DNA of 5,680 nucleotides from Salinisphaera sp. UBA6602 (GTDB lineage: Bacteria > Pseudomonadota > Gammaproteobacteria > Nevskiales > Salinisphaeraceae): NCBI GenBank assembly GCA_002433465.1, contig DJIE01000045.1, positions 8,792 to 14,471 on the forward strand, written 5' to 3'. The notes beneath the pieces are model-generated. The model was not told the origin of the DNA, made no database searches, and saw nothing but the letters and a program-made list of their open reading frames with translations. Shown piece after piece: positions 3,474 through 5,680 of this stretch (its first letter is position 1; every line of letters starts with the position of its first letter). The position numbers and the translations under genes are program-made.

Positions 3474-5680
3474 ATGAAACGTACTCTTCGCATTCTGCTT
3501 GCCGTGCTGGGCGTGCTCGTTGCGCTGATCGTGGTGGCGGTGATCGCCCTGCCGCTGATTTTCGACCCCAACGATTACAAGCCGCAGATCAACGCCGCCA
3601 TCGAACGCCAGATCGGACGCGAGGTGAACATCAGCGGCGATATTGGCCTGTCGGTTTTTCCCTGGCTCGGTCTCGAGCTGGGCCGGGTAGAGGTGGCCAA
3701 CGCCGAGGGCTTCGGCGACAAGCCGATGGCGGAAATGAATTCCGCCGAGGTGAGCGTCAAGCTGCTGCCGCTGATTCAGCGCGATATCGAGGTGGGCACG
3801 GTTACGCTTAACGGCCTGCGCCTGCGCCTGGCCCGCAACGCCGACGGACGCAGCAACTGGGCCGATATTAGCGAACACCTGAGCGAGGGCCAGGCCGAGG
3901 CCGAGGAAGCCGAGCAGACCGAAGCCCCCGACGACGTTGATACCGGAACGCAGACCGAGGGCGGCTTCACCCTGGAATCGCTACAGATCGGCGCGATCGA
4001 TGTGTCCGATGCCGCCATCTCCTGGCGCGATGAAACCACCGGCGCGGACTATCGCCTGACCGGCGTGCGCCTGGGCACGGGGCGTCTCGTGGACGGCCAG
4101 CCGGTACGGCTGGAGTTCTCGGGCGATCTTGCCGCACCGGAAGAAGACCTGGCCGCAGACTTCAACCTGGTGGCCCGGGTCGAGCCGAATATCGCCGATC
4201 AGTTCTATCGCTTTTCGGACATGACGCTGAGCGTGCTGGCCACGGGCGAAGGCGTGCCCAACGGCAAGCAGCAGGCCTCGCTTTCCGGCAACGGCGAATA
4301 CGACGCCGCCGAGGGTCGCCTGAAGCTTTCCGGCATGACCTTCCAGGGCGCCGGCCTCAACGTCACCGCCAACGTCGACGGCATCGGGCTCAACGACAAG
4401 CCCGCCTATGCCGGGCGCGTGACGTTCAAGCGTTTCGACCCGCGCGCGGTCATGAACGAACTGGGCATGGACGCACCGGCGACGCAGAAGTCCGGCGCGC
4501 TGTCCTCGGCGGGCTTCGATGCCCAGTTCGATATCAACAATGACCGTGCCGAGTTCAAGCAGATACTCGCCACGCTCGACGAAAGCTCGCTGAAAGGGTC
4601 GGCCAGGGTCGAAAACTTCGAGCGCCCCGCGTTCAAGTTCGATCTCGATCTTGATCAGCTCAACGTGGACGACTATCTGCCGCCGGGCAGCGCCGAGCAG
4701 GCCCAGAGCGAACAGCCGGCCGAAACCGGCGGTGGCGAGAAACAGAAAGCCGCCGAGATCGACCTGTCGGCGCTTAAGGATCTGCGCCTGAACGGTCAGC
4801 TGTCGGCCGGTTCGTTGACGGCCGCGAATATCGAGGTCACCCATGCCGAGCTTACGGTGGCAGCCCGCGACGGCGTTCTTACCATCGAGCCGCTCACGGC
4901 AGATCTCTACGATGGCAACGTGCGCGTGAGCGCGCGCGTGGATGCTTCCAGAGATACGCCGCGCTATGCGTTCAAGGGCAACCTCAACGGCCTGCAGTTC
5001 GAGCCGCTGCTCAAGGACGTGGCCGATACCGACCGGGTCGCCGCGCTGGCCAATATGAGCGTGGACGTCACCAGCGCGGGCAAGCAGGTGGCCTCCATGA
5101 AGCGTGCGCTTAACGGCAATCTGAGCTTCGATCTGCGCGACGGCGCCTTTAACGGCTTCAATCTGGCCGAGGTGATCGCAGCCGCCCGTACGCGGCTGGC
5201 CGGCGACGAGGTCGGCTCGGATGACGGCGGCATCGGCAGCGACGAGCAGACGCCGTTCAACCGGTTCGCGGCGTCTTTCAGCATCAGCGACGGCGTGCTG
5301 GCCGGCAAGGACCTGAATCTGGTCACGCGTGTGCTCCAGGCCACCGGCTCGGGCAGCTATGATCTGGCCGACAACAAGCTCGACTACACGGTCGCCGCGA
5401 TGGTGCCGGAAGACAGCTCCGGCAAACTCGCCGACCTGGCCGGCCTGCAGGTGCCGATCAAGCTCACCGGCAACCTGCTGTCGCCGGACTACAGCCTCGA
5501 CGTGAAGACTGCCCTGCGCGGCGCGGCTGAAAAGCGGCTGCAGGAAGAATCAGACGACCTCAAGAACAAGGTGCGCGAAAAGCTCGAAGAGCGCGGCAAG
5601 AAAGTCGATGCCGATACGCGTGCCCGTATCGAAAAAGGCCTGAACAGCCTGCTGGGCGGCAGCAGCAAAAAGGCGGCCCT
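3474..5680 (+). CDS. asmA: AsmA family envelope-biogenesis protein, 735 residues visible (3' end outside window)
   Basis: AsmA proteins are anchored in the inner membrane with a large repeated-beta periplasmic body. They belong to the TamB/YhdP bridge-like lipid-transfer superfamily and affect outer-membrane assembly and phospholipid homeostasis. Residues 5-29 are the N-terminal signal anchor, followed by DPNDYKPQINAAIE (31-44), the typical AsmA start; VFPWLGLELGRVEV (61-74) and the LLPL segment (97-100) are also characteristic. The C-terminal AsmA domain lies around 435-680: DGAFNGFNLAEVIAAA (556-571), FNRFAASFSISDGVL (595-609) and VPIKLTGNLLSPDYSLDV (660-677), then a charged helical tail (681-727). 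Acidic low-complexity linkers occur at 137-163 and 404-428. E. coli AsmA has 617 residues; the gene probably ends shortly past the edge, since the tail KGLNSLLGG resembles the end of other family members. No upstream in-frame start exists before a stop, but ATG 3474 lacks a good ribosome binding site. In many gammaproteobacteria mutY follows asmA; that lies outside the window. Confidence 0.92.
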   Translation, partial: MKRTLRILLAVLGVLVALIVVAVIALPLIFDPNDYKPQINAAIERQIGREVNISGDIGLSVFPWLGLELGRVEVANAEGFGDKPMAEMNSAEVSVKLLPLIQRDIEVGTVTLNGLRLRLARNADGRSNWADISEHLSEGQAEAEEAEQTEAPDDVDTGTQTEGGFTLESLQIGAIDVSDAAISWRDETTGADYRLTGVRLGTGRLVDGQPVRLEFSGDLAAPEEDLAADFNLVARVEPNIADQFYRFSDMTLSVLATGEGVPNGKQQASLSGNGEYDAAEGRLKLSGMTFQGAGLNVTANVDGIGLNDKPAYAGRVTFKRFDPRAVMNELGMDAPATQKSGALSSAGFDAQFDINNDRAEFKQILATLDESSLKGSARVENFERPAFKFDLDLDQLNVDDYLPPGSAEQAQSEQPAETGGGEKQKAAEIDLSALKDLRLNGQLSAGSLTAANIEVTHAELTVAARDGVLTIEPLTADLYDGNVRVSARVDASRDTPRYAFKGNLNGLQFEPLLKDVADTDRVAALANMSVDVTSAGKQVASMKRALNGNLSFDLRDGAFNGFNLAEVIAAARTRLAGDEVGSDDGGIGSDEQTPFNRFAASFSISDGVLAGKDLNLVTRVLQATGSGSYDLADNKLDYTVAAMVPEDSSGKLADLAGLQVPIKLTGNLLSPDYSLDVKTALRGAAEKRLQEESDDLKNKVREKLEERGKKVDADTRARIEKGLNSLLGGSSKKAA

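Noticed and set aside
3117..4844. Minus-strand open frames (3117-3878 and 3981-4844) opposite asmA
   Set aside because: Antisense shadows of the asmA frame, which has the signal anchor and conserved family segments. The first also runs across the divergent spacer into thiSG.

Overview
The window is GC-rich, compact DNA from a proteobacterium, most likely a gammaproteobacterium. The clues are a TrmB that reads close to the E. coli/Pseudomonas protein, a ThiS region ending in the VHAIGGG form familiar from pseudomonads, thiG directly followed by trmB, and a large AsmA protein. The acidic AsmA inserts are compatible with a marine or halophilic lifestyle, but that is a guess. I cannot name a genus.

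Layout. Four genes run on the minus strand, reading right to left: a fused thiS-thiG gene (2150-3148), trmB (1394-2077), dctQ (418-1104) and the 5' part of dctM (1-372, running off the left edge). One gene runs on the plus strand from 3474 off the right edge: asmA, 735 codons visible. A 325-bp divergent spacer (3149-3473), rich in dyad symmetry, separates thiSG from asmA. A 289-bp spacer (1105-1393) separates trmB from dctQ.

How the genes work together. thiSG (thiazole moiety of thiamine) and trmB (m7G46 of tRNA) look like one housekeeping transcript. dctQ and dctM are the small and large membrane subunits of a TRAP transporter for an organic-acid-type substrate. They form a separate unit: between trmB and dctQ there is a textbook sigma-54 -24/-12 promoter (TGGCAC-N5-TTGCT), pointing at dctQ and followed by a leader of about 205 nt with several inverted repeats. 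This suggests RpoN plus an enhancer-binding activator, as with DctB/DctD-controlled dicarboxylate uptake. The substrate-binding subunit (dctP) is not between the promoter and dctQ, so it must lie beyond the left edge or elsewhere. asmA encodes an inner-membrane-anchored periplasmic protein of envelope biogenesis and is unrelated to the other genes.

The points most worth attention are the in-frame ThiS-ThiG fusion, in which the ThiS Gly-Gly end that must normally be a free C-terminus is buried inside the polypeptide, and the sigma-54 promoter with its structured leader. I see no mobile element, CRISPR array, rRNA or tRNA.
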